In this document: positions 12,801 through 24,800 of the stretch, piece after piece | How positions within the stretch are numbered: position 1 is the first letter of the stretch | How the letters are laid out: every line of letters begins with the position of its first letter | The notes under the pieces: generated by a model | The model's database searches: none | Told to the model about the DNA's origin: nothing | The model's input: only the letters and a program-made list of their open reading frames with translations | NCBI GenBank assembly: GCA_026874595.1 | Contig: CM049311.1 | Location: 74,650,953-74,714,952, forward strand | Source of the DNA: Sipunculus nudus | Taxonomy: Eukaryota > Annelida > Sipuncula > Golfingiida > Sipunculidae | Direction: 5' to 3' | Length of the DNA: 64,000 bases | Position numbers and translations under genes: made by a program

Positions 12801-15800
12801 GATATCTTAGGGACATCTAAGATTGTGCTGAATTTAGGAATCCTGGTCTTACGGTTTCAAAATGTGCCACATCTACGGACGGACTGACGGACTACGGACA
12901 ATGGACCACGACTATAGCTCTGATGACTCATAGTCAGCTGAGCTAAAGAGTGCCATGGTCAAAGTTGGACAAAATTTAAGGTGTTGATTTTTTATTAATG
13001 CTAATAACTTGAAAAATATGCAAAATTCAGATCTAATTTTGGGTAAACAATTGAATCTTGATTAAATAAAGTTATATTCCTGAACAAAAAACTCTCTAGC
13101 TTCAGCAGTTCTTATGTTAAGTGAGTAAATATATATCTTGATTTTTTACAAGGTGCATTATGTTTGGGCCCATAACTTGAACACATTAAGCAATGCTGTC
13201 CTAAATTTTGGTATGTACATAGAAAATGTATGGAAGAATAGGCATACTAAATAAGATCAAAAATAGAACAGTGGTTTTGATAAATGGCATTAGAAAACAG
13301 AGGTTTTCTCTTAATATCTCAAAGGAAAGAAGTCATAGTGACCCGATTTTCTGTATGGTAGGAGATTTTGGGGACAACTAACTGTATGCAAAATTTTGGA
13401 TTCTAGGTCCAAAGGTTTCAAAACATGCCCTTTAATGGACGGCTGGACAAACTGATGACGAACAAAGGACCACAACTATAGCTCAGATGACTTATAGTCG
13501 GCTGAGCTAAAAACAGGTGATACCACCAGTCTTCAGGGAATGATGAAACCCTCAATATGCAATCAATCCTTAGATGTTCAGATACTGGAGCTTTAGTATC
13601 AAATTTTAATTATTCTGGAGGGTCCTTTCCAGCCCCATAGCTCAGAGGATGAAGTCAGCTAATTTCAGGTTTCCAAAGAGGTTTTTTATGGACCTTTACA
13701 GGATTTCAGCTAGAGGTTTCTAGGTCAGGCGGTTACAATCTGTGCTCTGTTAACAGACAGACAGATGGTATGACAGACAGACAACAGAAAAAGAGTGATT
13801 GCTATAGCTCAGATGATTTTCAGGCAGCTGAGCTAAAAACACAGTCATAGAATGGTGAGTGAAGGTACAGCAATCAAGAGATCCTGAAAGAAACAAACCT
13901 TGAAATGGGCCAGGAAATGGCAATCAAGGAGACTGTAGGAAACATACCTGGAATAAGGCCAGTAAATGGCAATCAGAGAGACTGTAAGAAACATACCTGG
14001 AATAAGGCCAGTGAATGGCAATAAGAGGGACTGTAAGAAACATACCTGGAATAAGGCCAGTGAATGGCGATAAGAGGGACTGTAAGAAACATACCTGGAA
14101 TAAGGCCAGTGAAAGCCAATCAGAGGGATTGTAAGAAACATTACTGGAACAAGACATTTCTTGGCACCGCAGGTGCCAGAGTATCCCCTGACATAGTAGC
14201 CCCCCCCCCCCCTTTAAGAATAGGCCCCCATTTTTAGCAGCTTATACTGACACTTGGCATATTTATTGGTTCTTTCATCTATCAATCCACAATCTTGTTG
14301 AAGATGTTGGTCCTGTGAGCTTGATCTTTTTAAAGATGTGTCCTGTGACCTTGACCTTTGACCTCATGACCCCAAAATCGATTCGGGTCTTGCTTTTCCA
14401 ATGGGACATATACAAGTCAAGTTTGAAATCTATACATCAATAAAGCAGGAATTATCATCCAGAAACTAATTTTTGGACAGATTGCTCCGGTGACCTTAAC
14501 CTTTGACCTTGTGACCTCAAATTTGATAGGGTTCTTCCTCTCTTGGTAGGTGAACTATAAGTGCAAGATTAAAGATCTGAGATGAAATGTTTGGCTGAAA
14601 ATGCATCTACAATCTTTTTAAAGATGTGTCCTGTGACCTTGACCTTTGACCTCATGACCCCAAAATCCATTGGAGTCTTGCTTTTTCAATGGGACATATA
14701 TAAGTCAAGTTTGAAATCAATACATCAATAAAAGCAGGAATTATCATCCAGAAACTAATTTTTGGACAGATAGCTCCTGTGGCCTTGACCTTTGGCCTTG
14801 TGACCCCAAAATTGATATGGATCATCCACTATTGGCAAGTGAGCTATATATTCAAGATGGAAGACCTGGGATGAAAGTTTGGCTTAAAATGCATCCACAG
14901 TATCTTTTAAGATGCCAGTCCAGTGACCTTGACCTTTGACCCTATCACCCTAGAACCTACAGCGTTCTTAATTTAGTGGTGGGCCATACATGAGTCATGT
15001 TTGAAATCCATATGGCTATCAACACTGGAGATATCATAAGAGGTGTGTGATTTTCACCATATATAGCAATATTCAAGGTCAAGGCCACTCTCATAGGAAA
15101 GGTCATGACCCCAATTTTTATAAACATCATCCCATAACCCATACCTATGTATATGCATAATATAAAAGAAATCTGTCCATTAGTTTTTTACTTATAATGC
15201 TCACAATACTGTAAGGTGGCAATTTTGGGGGTATTAAACGGCATGAAAACAAGTAAAGAATAAAAGGTGGCGCCACCAGTTTCTCGAACATGACAACCCT
15301 ATCCATGATCTTCCATCAACTTGATTTTGGGATAAATCCATGCAAGATTTCTTGAGATATTAAAGAATTTGTGTGATTTTCCCCCAAATTGGACCTATTC
15401 AAGGTCAAGGACACTCTCCTAGTAAAGGTCATGACCTCATTTTAAATAGGCGTCGTCCTCTTACCCATATCTATACATATACCAAGTCTGGTAAAGTTCC
15501 GTGAAAAATTTTTTGGGTTATCGCGCAAACAAGATTTATATGCGTGGCGGCGGCGGGGGGACCGGTATGAAAACATAGTATCCCCCGACTTTGTCTGGGG
15601 ATACAATAAGGCCATGGTATCGCAGTCAGAGGGATTATAAGAAATATACCTCACGTAGGGCCAGGGTATGGCAATCGGAGGGACTGTAATACACATACTT
15701 GGTATAGGGAGTAAAGGTACATCAATGAAGAGGGACTATAAGAAACACATACCTGGTATGGGCACTGGAGGCATGGCAACAACAGGGACCAGAAACTCTT

Positions 15801-18800
15801 GTGGCTGCAGTGAGTTATAATGTTCTGTAAAGAGAAATCACACATTATACAAACCATGAACAAACTGTTATTATCAAAAATTGTACAAGGAAATTATGAA
15901 CATAAATTTTATATTAGAATAAAATTAAAAACACTGTTTTCAATATAAAAACTACATCTGGTGCATCAGCACTTTTTCTTTGGTCATTTTCCATGCCTGT
16001 TACTGCCACTACATAGTTTTATTTCTCATATCAGCAGAAATAACAATGAATAAACAGATTGCTATTTGAATAAATAATATTCTTTTAATAATTTATATAA
16101 TGGTAAACATGGGAACCATGGGTCATTGCAATCAGCTGTCTACATGGGTTAAATAAGACTATATTTAATGGCAATACAGTCTCTGTTCCACAAAAACTGT
16201 TTACAACCACAATTTCTTCAAACATAAACATTTAATTTTATGATGGAGAACCTTTTATGGTCTCTATAGGTGGTAATGGGCTAACAATCCAAGCAAAATA
16301 CCATTTCTTTTCTCCAATGTCACATAATTTATAAAACAAATTCAATGGGGAATGGGTTCGCACCAGGTCACCAACTGATAAGACAGCAAAGATCTTTATT
16401 TTAAAGATTTTATTACCATAACAGACATCAGAAGAAACATCTCTATCATTATGAAGCAATGGAGCTGTAGATCAGCCCAAATGGACTGACTGAGGTGAAA
16501 GTTCACAAATGGTGGTCAAATGGTTGAATAAGTAAATATGTTACAGCCATTTGACTAATCTATCTGTAAAGCATATATAATAGATTCCTTTCTCCTAGTT
16601 CTCACTTCCATGCCATATTGTTTGTAACCTTAAGTTATGCAGCTTACTGCTGAAATCATGAATATATGCACAGTCTTTATGGTCTCCGATACCTAAATTA
16701 AAGTACTGAGGTAATTGAAGAGATCTGTTACAGTGAGCTGCCTGTATTGTAGTTCATCAGTTTGGTAGGTCACCATACACCAGTCATGGACTTTTACTAA
16801 GTGTCCAAATAACAGGTGTCCTTAATAGAGGGGGTGCCTGTGAAGATGTTTCCCTTTAAATAATCACTACTGTTTACCTTTGCCTTTTGCCCATCGCGTC
16901 TTCAACTTTCCAGGTTCATCTTTAGCTTGTTTCACTTTGGCACTGGGGGTTTTGCAGGCAGATTTTTTGGCTGCAACAAACCATAAATACCTGTACACAC
17001 ATTTTATATGGGCTATCTTGGCTCTTTTCCAAAATAAACACCAGTTTTTATGCTACACTCAACAGCAAGTACAATTAACCTCTGTATAAACTGCAGCTAG
17101 ATATGGAGAACACTGAAATATACATGGACTAAAATTTCAACATACAACATGAATGTGAAGAAATGTATGGGAAATATGCACATGTAAAGGCACTCTTGCA
17201 TAAACCGTGAATGTTAAAGGCTTGGCAGTTACTGAACAAGGCAGACAGCAGAACCAATGTGCCAATACAATAGCAACACAGAAGAGAACTGATCTTCTGT
17301 TTCTAACAACGAAGAAGTAACTAGGTGAGGAAACCCTGGTGGCAGATTCAAAATGGGGCTGTTCCGTTTTGAGAACGTCGTCGGTTAAAAGACGTAATAG
17401 CACCCATCATTAGTGACCTACGTTAATCCACGTACAGAAACTGGAATTTAATTTCATACTTACCATTTGATCTTGGCTGTTTTGGCTGTGGTAATCTCTT
17501 TGGAGTTGTTGTGGCCTGTTTGCTCTGACCATCCCCAGCTGTATCAAGTTGAAGTTTCTTGCGGCTGCGACTTGGCTGCCTCCTGCGTGTTTTTTTGGGT
17601 TTTGATTCAGTGCTTGTTACCTGGTTGTTAAGAGCATCTGGGTTTACTGGAAGAAGGACACTTCCTGTGTCTGAGTATACCTCCCCAGTGCTGTGTACTA
17701 CAGGAATCAGTTCAAACACCTCCCGTTCCTGACCGTCAATAACTGCTGTATGACACAGTTTGACCATCTGTGTAGCTTGTTCTACTGGCTGCTGGCTGAC
17801 CGTGGCATGCACGTCTGCTTCAGTGACAACAGAGGACTGGTTTTCAGCTATCATTGCCAGTGTCTGCTGGTCTGCTGAGAGTGAGACCAACTGTGAAATG
17901 TCACTTGATGTCACCTGTAGGCTTTCATATGACACAGGTGCGTTGTCATTTGACACAGGTGGGGTGTGGCAGTAAGGCACAGGTGTGCATGGGGTCAGAG
18001 GGATCTCGCTGTGAGGGGTGAATGGCTGACTGTGTATTGATTGAGGCGTGAACGGTTGACTCTGCGGGGAGAACACCATGTCATCTCCTGGTCTAGATGC
18101 CTCCACTAACTGGCTAGCAGCAGGTGCCCCCTGGCATCCATCATCTGCATCTGAAGCCACAGATGCCGGCGCCAACTGGTTTCCATCACTAGCCTCTGAA
18201 GCAAAAGATGCCAGAGCCCCCTGGTGTTCACCATTCATATCAGTAGTTACATAAGAGGTTGAATCATTTGCTGAACTTGTGACATCTTGGATGGTAGACT
18301 GTAGGAGACGTGTTAAGTTTTCAGCTGTACATGTGATGGTGCCTGCCGTGCTCGTATCACATCCAGATGACTGTGCAATTGTGCCCATACTTATACCAGT
18401 GGAGTCCAGCTGTCCTATCACTGCAGAAGTTGAGCTCTCCCCCAAGCTCTGTCCACTGCTTTGTGCAATTAATGCTCCATATTCTTTCTGAATGAACTCA
18501 TTTTTGTCTGTAATTACAAGAACATTATACATACACAATACCATAAAACCATTTTGTTCCTTTTCTGACATTTATTACACATGCAGTATTTCTTCTACCT
18601 CAAAAGAGTCCAAAAAGGAAATGAAGTTACTATAAAATACTACAAGATAACAACTGGGTGACTGGCGAATTTAGAGAAATAAAGATGCTTAACTTCATAC
18701 TTACAGAAAGTTTAGTAGGAACTAGGAATAATGTAGAGTTACAGGGAACAGTTAAATGTAAAGAATAACAATAAATGATCTCGAGCAAGAATTTTTAACA

Positions 18801-21800
18801 AAAATCAATATTATTAGGGAAAAAAAAAAGGTTTGGTTCTCAGGCACTTTTTTTTCAGAAATCAATGCGGATGGGTGTTTTTTCATTTTTAATTTTTTTT
18901 TGTATGTTTCGATAAAAATGTTTATTGATAAGGAAAAAGCATGATAATAACAGATTTATTTTGCTAAACAAATAAAAGCACTATATAACAAAGGAAATCT
19001 TCACAAAATTGTATGATGTTATCTTCTACAGAGAAATGTCCGAGCGGTTGGCGCTCAAAATTGGTAGATTTCTATTGAAATTCAAAATTAAGATTTTTGA
19101 TGCGGGGGAAAAAATTTGATGCAGGCTGTGCCTGAGAACCATTATTTTTTTGGCCTTATCAATTCAAAATATATATACACACTTTGACAGTAATAACACT
19201 AGGAGTCCCATCAATGAAAACAGTTGTATTATTATGTCTGTTCACTAAAACTCACACAAGTGTAACTGGTGAAAAACAGAAATATACACTCTCTTTCACT
19301 CGGTCACCATGTAATCTGTGTTAAACTATTTTAAAAAGTATATAACAAAATATACTAAATAGGTTTCAAAGCATTGAATTAAACTGAAATTCCCCAATTT
19401 CTTTCCTGCAGTTCACCCTGATGAATTTGGAAATTCCAGGATTGTTCTTTTGTCCTATTTCAGGTATTTCTAGACTAAAACTCTGCATTGCAAATAATCC
19501 AGTATTTATAAAATGATTGGATCAACAAAATATGAAAATAATGAGACAATATAATATAACAGACTGATCATTTTCATTTTTCCCTTCTGCTTTTTTCCCT
19601 TTTGTGAGGGATTTTTCTCAGAATCCCTATCTGGGAAAAAGGAAACTTATTTTTTCCTGTTTTCCCTAATTTCCTGGTTGTAAGGGATCCCTGTACATTA
19701 CAACAGTTCACTCCTTATTCCAGCAGATTTGATGGGAAGGAAATTCAAAAGTTATCCTTGCACCTTCAAATATTTCTTTTAAGGTTAAGGTATCCTTCAT
19801 ATATCATTCAGTGGTTACCATTTCTTTCTTACTCTAATCAAACCATGAATGGCTGTCACTGTATATACTCAGACTTAATATTATTGTATCCGCCAAAACA
19901 GAGTTTTGCGGATACTATTTTTTCAGCTGCACGCCGCCGCCGTCGCGTAGGTGTCCGGAGAACTCCTCCGTAACCGCTGGGCAGAATTTTACGAAACCCG
20001 GTTCAGGTCACATGTGAACTGCTGCGCCCCGATTTTGTTTTGACCTCTGACCTTTCCTCTGCGCTCTGCGTCCGTTTGTGCGTCTGTTTCCACACATAAA
20101 CCCACATATCTCGGGAACCGTTTGACGGATCAGGAAAATTTAAAAAAAAAAGCTTTATAACATACACAAAAAATGGTGGCGCCACCTGCAACCATGTTTA
20201 CACAGTGTCCATCTGTTCGTCTGCCTTGGGTTAAAATCACTCATATCTTTGCAGTGACTTGACTAATTCACCTGAAATTCGGCATGCGCATACATCCTGG
20301 ATAGCTTTCCTGATTTTATGACAGGTGGCACCACCTACATTCAAGTTTACGCTGCAGACATCCAAGCTCATATCTCGGGAACCATTTGACCGATCAGGAA
20401 AATTTTTTTGCACAAACGTAGCCCTAGGAGAGCTTTATAACATACACAAGAAATGGTGGCACCACCTGCAACCATGTTTGCCCAGTGTCCATCTGTTCGT
20501 CTGCCTTGGGTTAAAATCACTCATATCTCTGCAGTGATTTGACTAATTCACCTGAAATTTGGCATGCGTTTACATCCTGGATAGCTTTTCTGATTTTATG
20601 ACAGGTGGCGCCACCTACATTCACGTTTACACTGCAGACATCCAAGCTCATATCTCGGGAACCGTTTGACCGATCTGGCCAAAATTTTGCATGTGTATAG
20701 ATCTCACATAGCTCTTTATCATATGCAAAACTGGTGGCGCCACCTGCAGCCATTTATGCACAGCTCCCGTCTGTTAGTTTGCCATGGGATAAAATCACTC
20801 ATATCTCTGCAGTGACTTGACTAATTCACCTGAAATTCGGCATGCGTATACATCCTGGATAGCTTTTCTGATTTTATGACAGGTGGCGCCACCTACATTT
20901 ATGTTTACGCTGCAGACATCCAAGCTCATATCTCGGGAACCATTTGACCGATTGGACCAAAATTTTGCATGTGTATAGATCTCACATAGCTCTTCATCAT
21001 ACACAAAACTGGTGGCACCACCTGCAGCCATTTTTTCAAAGCTCCCATCTGTTTGTCTGCCATGGGATAAAATCACTCATATCTCGGCAGTGGTTTGACA
21101 TATCTGCCTAAAATTTTGCAGGTTTATACATCCCCAACAGCTCTCTTGATTTTATGACAGGTGGCGCCACCTGCATTCTAGTTTATGCAGCAGACATCCA
21201 AGCTCATATCTTGGGAACCGTTTGACCGATTGGGCCAAAGTTTTGCATGTGTATAGTTCTCACATAGCTCTTTATCATACGCAAAACTGGTGGCACCACC
21301 TTCAACCATTTTTGCACAGCGTCCGTCTGTTTGTCTGTCTCGGGCTAAAATCACTCATAAACATATAGTGGTTTGACTTATCTGCCTCAAATTTTGCATA
21401 TGTATACAACTTGGATGGCTTTCTGGATTTTGTGGTAGGTGGCGAAACCTACATACATCATTTGGCTGCAGACATCCATGCTAATATGCAACACTTCACT
21501 CTATTTCCCCTTGCCACTCAATCCATGCCTCACTTCACCCGTTCCACTCTGATTTAGGCGGATACACGTAGTCGCTTGTCGACTACCCGTATTCTAGTTC
21601 AAATGGCAGATGCTGATTCTAGCCATATGTTAATTAAACATTATCAGTATATTACAGCTGTAACACTTACCAGCACCAAACATATTAAAAAGTGCGTCAA
21701 ACTCAGGGTCTGTCCTTGTCATCTCAATGATACCTTCAATGGCTTCTGTTGACATCTGGGCTTCCTGACAACACAACACAAGACTAAGTGGAACACAAAA

Positions 21801-24800
21801 TACATTTACTGAAGTCTCTAATTTCAGGATAAAGGGGAAAAATATATACTGAATTTTAACATGCAATGCAAATGAACTCAGACTTCTGTGCGCACCCATA
21901 TGTTAACCCATAGTTATTGTATTGAATGTTCAAGTTTAGAGTATAACCAGATGATTATTTCGATAATTTACTGTACGTTTATATGGAGTATCATGTTTAG
22001 ATATTAGCGTGAGAACATTGGTTTAAGAGCATACATGTCTTGTTTGATGTTAATTTCAGTGCATTTTATTCCTAGTGAGCTGTCTCTGTTTGGCAGTCTC
22101 TATAGTTACAATTGTTTGTTGTAGACTTTAAAGGATCAGCACCTGTCTAGTTTGGTTTTCTTAGATTTTTGTCTTTGAAGGCATGTCCATATTAAGATTT
22201 ATGTAATAACTTGCATAATAGGAACTGGTGATTGGCCAGAAGAAGGTCAGGACATGTGACATCGGCAAGCACATATAAGACATGATTAAAATGAAATTCA
22301 CAACGACCAGCGTGCCAGGATGGTATAGCCTTACGATACCTGCAGTCCAGGGGCAGGTCTATGTACAAAAAGTCTAGACAGCCGAGATATGATGTCTGTA
22401 AGTGTAGATAGTTAATGTCTGTGGAAGACCACTGTGATTTCTCTGTAACAGACTTCAGAGTGAGTATCACATTTTGCAGACGCACTGGTTAATATGGCAA
22501 TTTAAACCTGTTGTGAGTGCTTCCAGGAACAGACCAAGGACATTATTTAAACGCAAAACTGTGGAGGTACTGGATATCTGTGTGTGGAAGCATTCTGGGT
22601 ACTACAGCTGGATGATTCCAGGAGACATCACTTGTGAAAGACAATGACTCAAGTCAAGATTGAATCGTCTGTGCGTAAATTAGTGATTACTGCGTGAACT
22701 GTCCTAAGAGTTATACCAGTACTCCAAAGAGGGACTATTGATGGTGGGAGTTCCTTGTATCTAAAGGTGTACTGATTGTACTGTGAACACAGCACGATCA
22801 AACAGTGAGTCAGGCAGCATAACATTCTGATGTCATGTACAATCATGTGATCAGAAGAAGTGTTAACAAGGGACTGCTCAGTGTATTGTGGTTAAGGGAC
22901 GGTGATTATTTCTTTGTTGATTAACAGACATATATTTATTATCATTAGTGCATGTATGCATGAAGCACCTCTCCAGAGAAACGTAAGTGTATTTTTTCCT
23001 GAATATACTGATTTACTTAAGGATGTAGATACACATCCTTCCAAGAGGCGTTATAAGAACTTCGCTCAACAGAAATTACCAACAGTTCATTATAATGTGT
23101 ACGCAGAGTTAGCCAGAAATCACATGAAATCTATAGACAGGACAGGTGAGTAGGTGGCTTTACTGTTTATTTCATGTACCTGGTCCACGTTAACTTTTTC
23201 AACATTTCATGGACAAAACCACCACTCTACCAGCACTAACATACTTCACAGCTTTGTATTATCAGGGCATTCCACTAATACACATCCGTGAAACCATGCT
23301 GGCTTTTCTTTAGCCACATGCTGTAAACACAGGGAATGCCCTTCCCTGGTGATGTTATTTTAAGGAATTCCATCCCAAGTTATGTGCCACAGGCCCCTGT
23401 ATCAATACCTGGAGTAATTTAGAAAACATGTTCCTATAAGTGCTCCAATTTATGTTCACCTACATGCACAGGGAAACGCTCCGGTGCTATAACCAGTGAT
23501 CGATTTTATCACATTCGCTATGCTTACTTAGTTTAAAGGTAGTTTAAACCTTGTTTAAAGGTTTAACAGATATCTCTTTTCATAAGAATTGTTTACAAAC
23601 AGAAAAATTGACAGACAAACACACAGACATACAGATGGAGCTGGTCACTTTATAAAACAAGAGCATCACAAACATGCATAATACTCCTGTCTTATGTCTT
23701 GTGACCTCTTTAATTATGCATGAATTTTGCCGAGAATTAAATTAAACTGATTAATATTTACACTGAGTTTCATGAACATCCATAACAATTTTGTTAAGTC
23801 ATCAAGGCACCACTAAAGTCTGGTGACCTCTGACCTCATTAAATATGCGTGTATATTGCTGGGAATCAAACTTAGGGGAGACAGCTGGATGGACAGATGG
23901 TGGGTATACCATAATATGTCCCGTTATAAACAGGCGTATAGTTTACCTGCATGTCTAGGATTTCCTCCAGCATGCTAGTGGCTGAGGTGTTCTGGTGTGT
24001 GCTGCTGTTTCTTCTACTGTCAGCCTCAGGCTGTGTGACATCAGCTGGGGTGGATGATGGCATGGCGTCTGATTCACTGTTCACTGTGTGATCCTCTCTG
24101 GACTCGTCTTGCCCTGGCTGTGTGGTATTACAAGTGTCCGTGCTGTTTGACTTATCCTGAGACTGCCTGGTGGTGTCAACTGGTGTCTGGCTGTCAGTCA
24201 CCTGACTGGGGTCATCGGCAGCATTCTTCACTCTGTTGATGTTTTTCGCTAACTTTTCTGCCAGACTTGGTTTAGTGATCAATTTTTCCAACAAGTGCTA
24301 TGTTATAAAAAGAAGAAATAGCAACAAGATATTTTTACGCCAATGTTTTGAAAAGCTGCACCAACAGACAAAAACACATTCTTTAAGCAACATAATGGAA
24401 AGGCTCAGTCTAAAGATGGGATTTTTTTTGTATGGAATGCAGCATGTGGAATGCATGTTGAGAGATTTCATATGTACCAACATGGGAACATACATATATT
24501 GTGTGTGTTGTTCAGGATACCATGCCAAACTGGCAAAAATTGCTACATGTAGCAATTTAGTTTGCCGGATTATCATACTGCATGCCAGCCCAATGCATGT
24601 GGCATCCCAATTTCTGTCCTGATCCACATGTCGGATCCACATTCTGTATATATGAAACCTTATCTTAAGACAACTTGAGTCACAATCCATCCGTCAATAT
24701 ACATAAATATGTGTTAAACATAATGAAAACTGGTCAGATGTTTGACAGAATGATAAACAGTTGAATAATGAAGAGTGACAGTACAAACGTGCCCAGAATC

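Larger units (their letters stand above)
7822..13840 (+). repeat. Composite repeat array (CAAGGGACC left end, CAGCTGAGCTAAAAA right ends)
   Basis: Begins with ACAAGGGACCTATGGGTCAC and CGCTCAGCTG, the same left end as the complete copies at 42875 and 38153. It holds repeated modules of about 500-600 bp (phrases CAAAATTTAAGGT, TGTTTGGGCCCATAACT, TATCTCGAAGGAA). It has five right ends of the form GCTCAGATGACT-TATA-GTCAGCTGAGC near 10490, 10820, 12920, 13485 and 13808, each preceded by CGGA/CAGA-type runs. The right end can fold as a hairpin. Interrupted by a ~1-kb insertion (7868-8897) and a Helitron (11119-12014). No protein coding seen. Confidence 0.7.

Noticed and set aside
13845-14157. Two overlapping minus-strand open frames with a repeated WPYSRYVSY-like motif
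   Set aside because: They read across the 49-bp array including its splice-site spacers; the period is not a multiple of three, so no stable protein repeat exists.
19032-19056. tRNA A-box-like phrase GTCCGAGCGGTTGGCGC
   Set aside because: No B box or acceptor stem within 100 bp; it lies inside a MITE.
20517-21076. Two similar minus-strand open frames
   Set aside because: They run through the ~280-bp tandem units of the GTATCCGCC element; their similarity reflects the repeat, not a gene family.
24298-24690. Long open frames on both strands
   Set aside because: A+T-rich, cysteine- and histidine-rich composition typical of chance frames; intronic and unlike any family.
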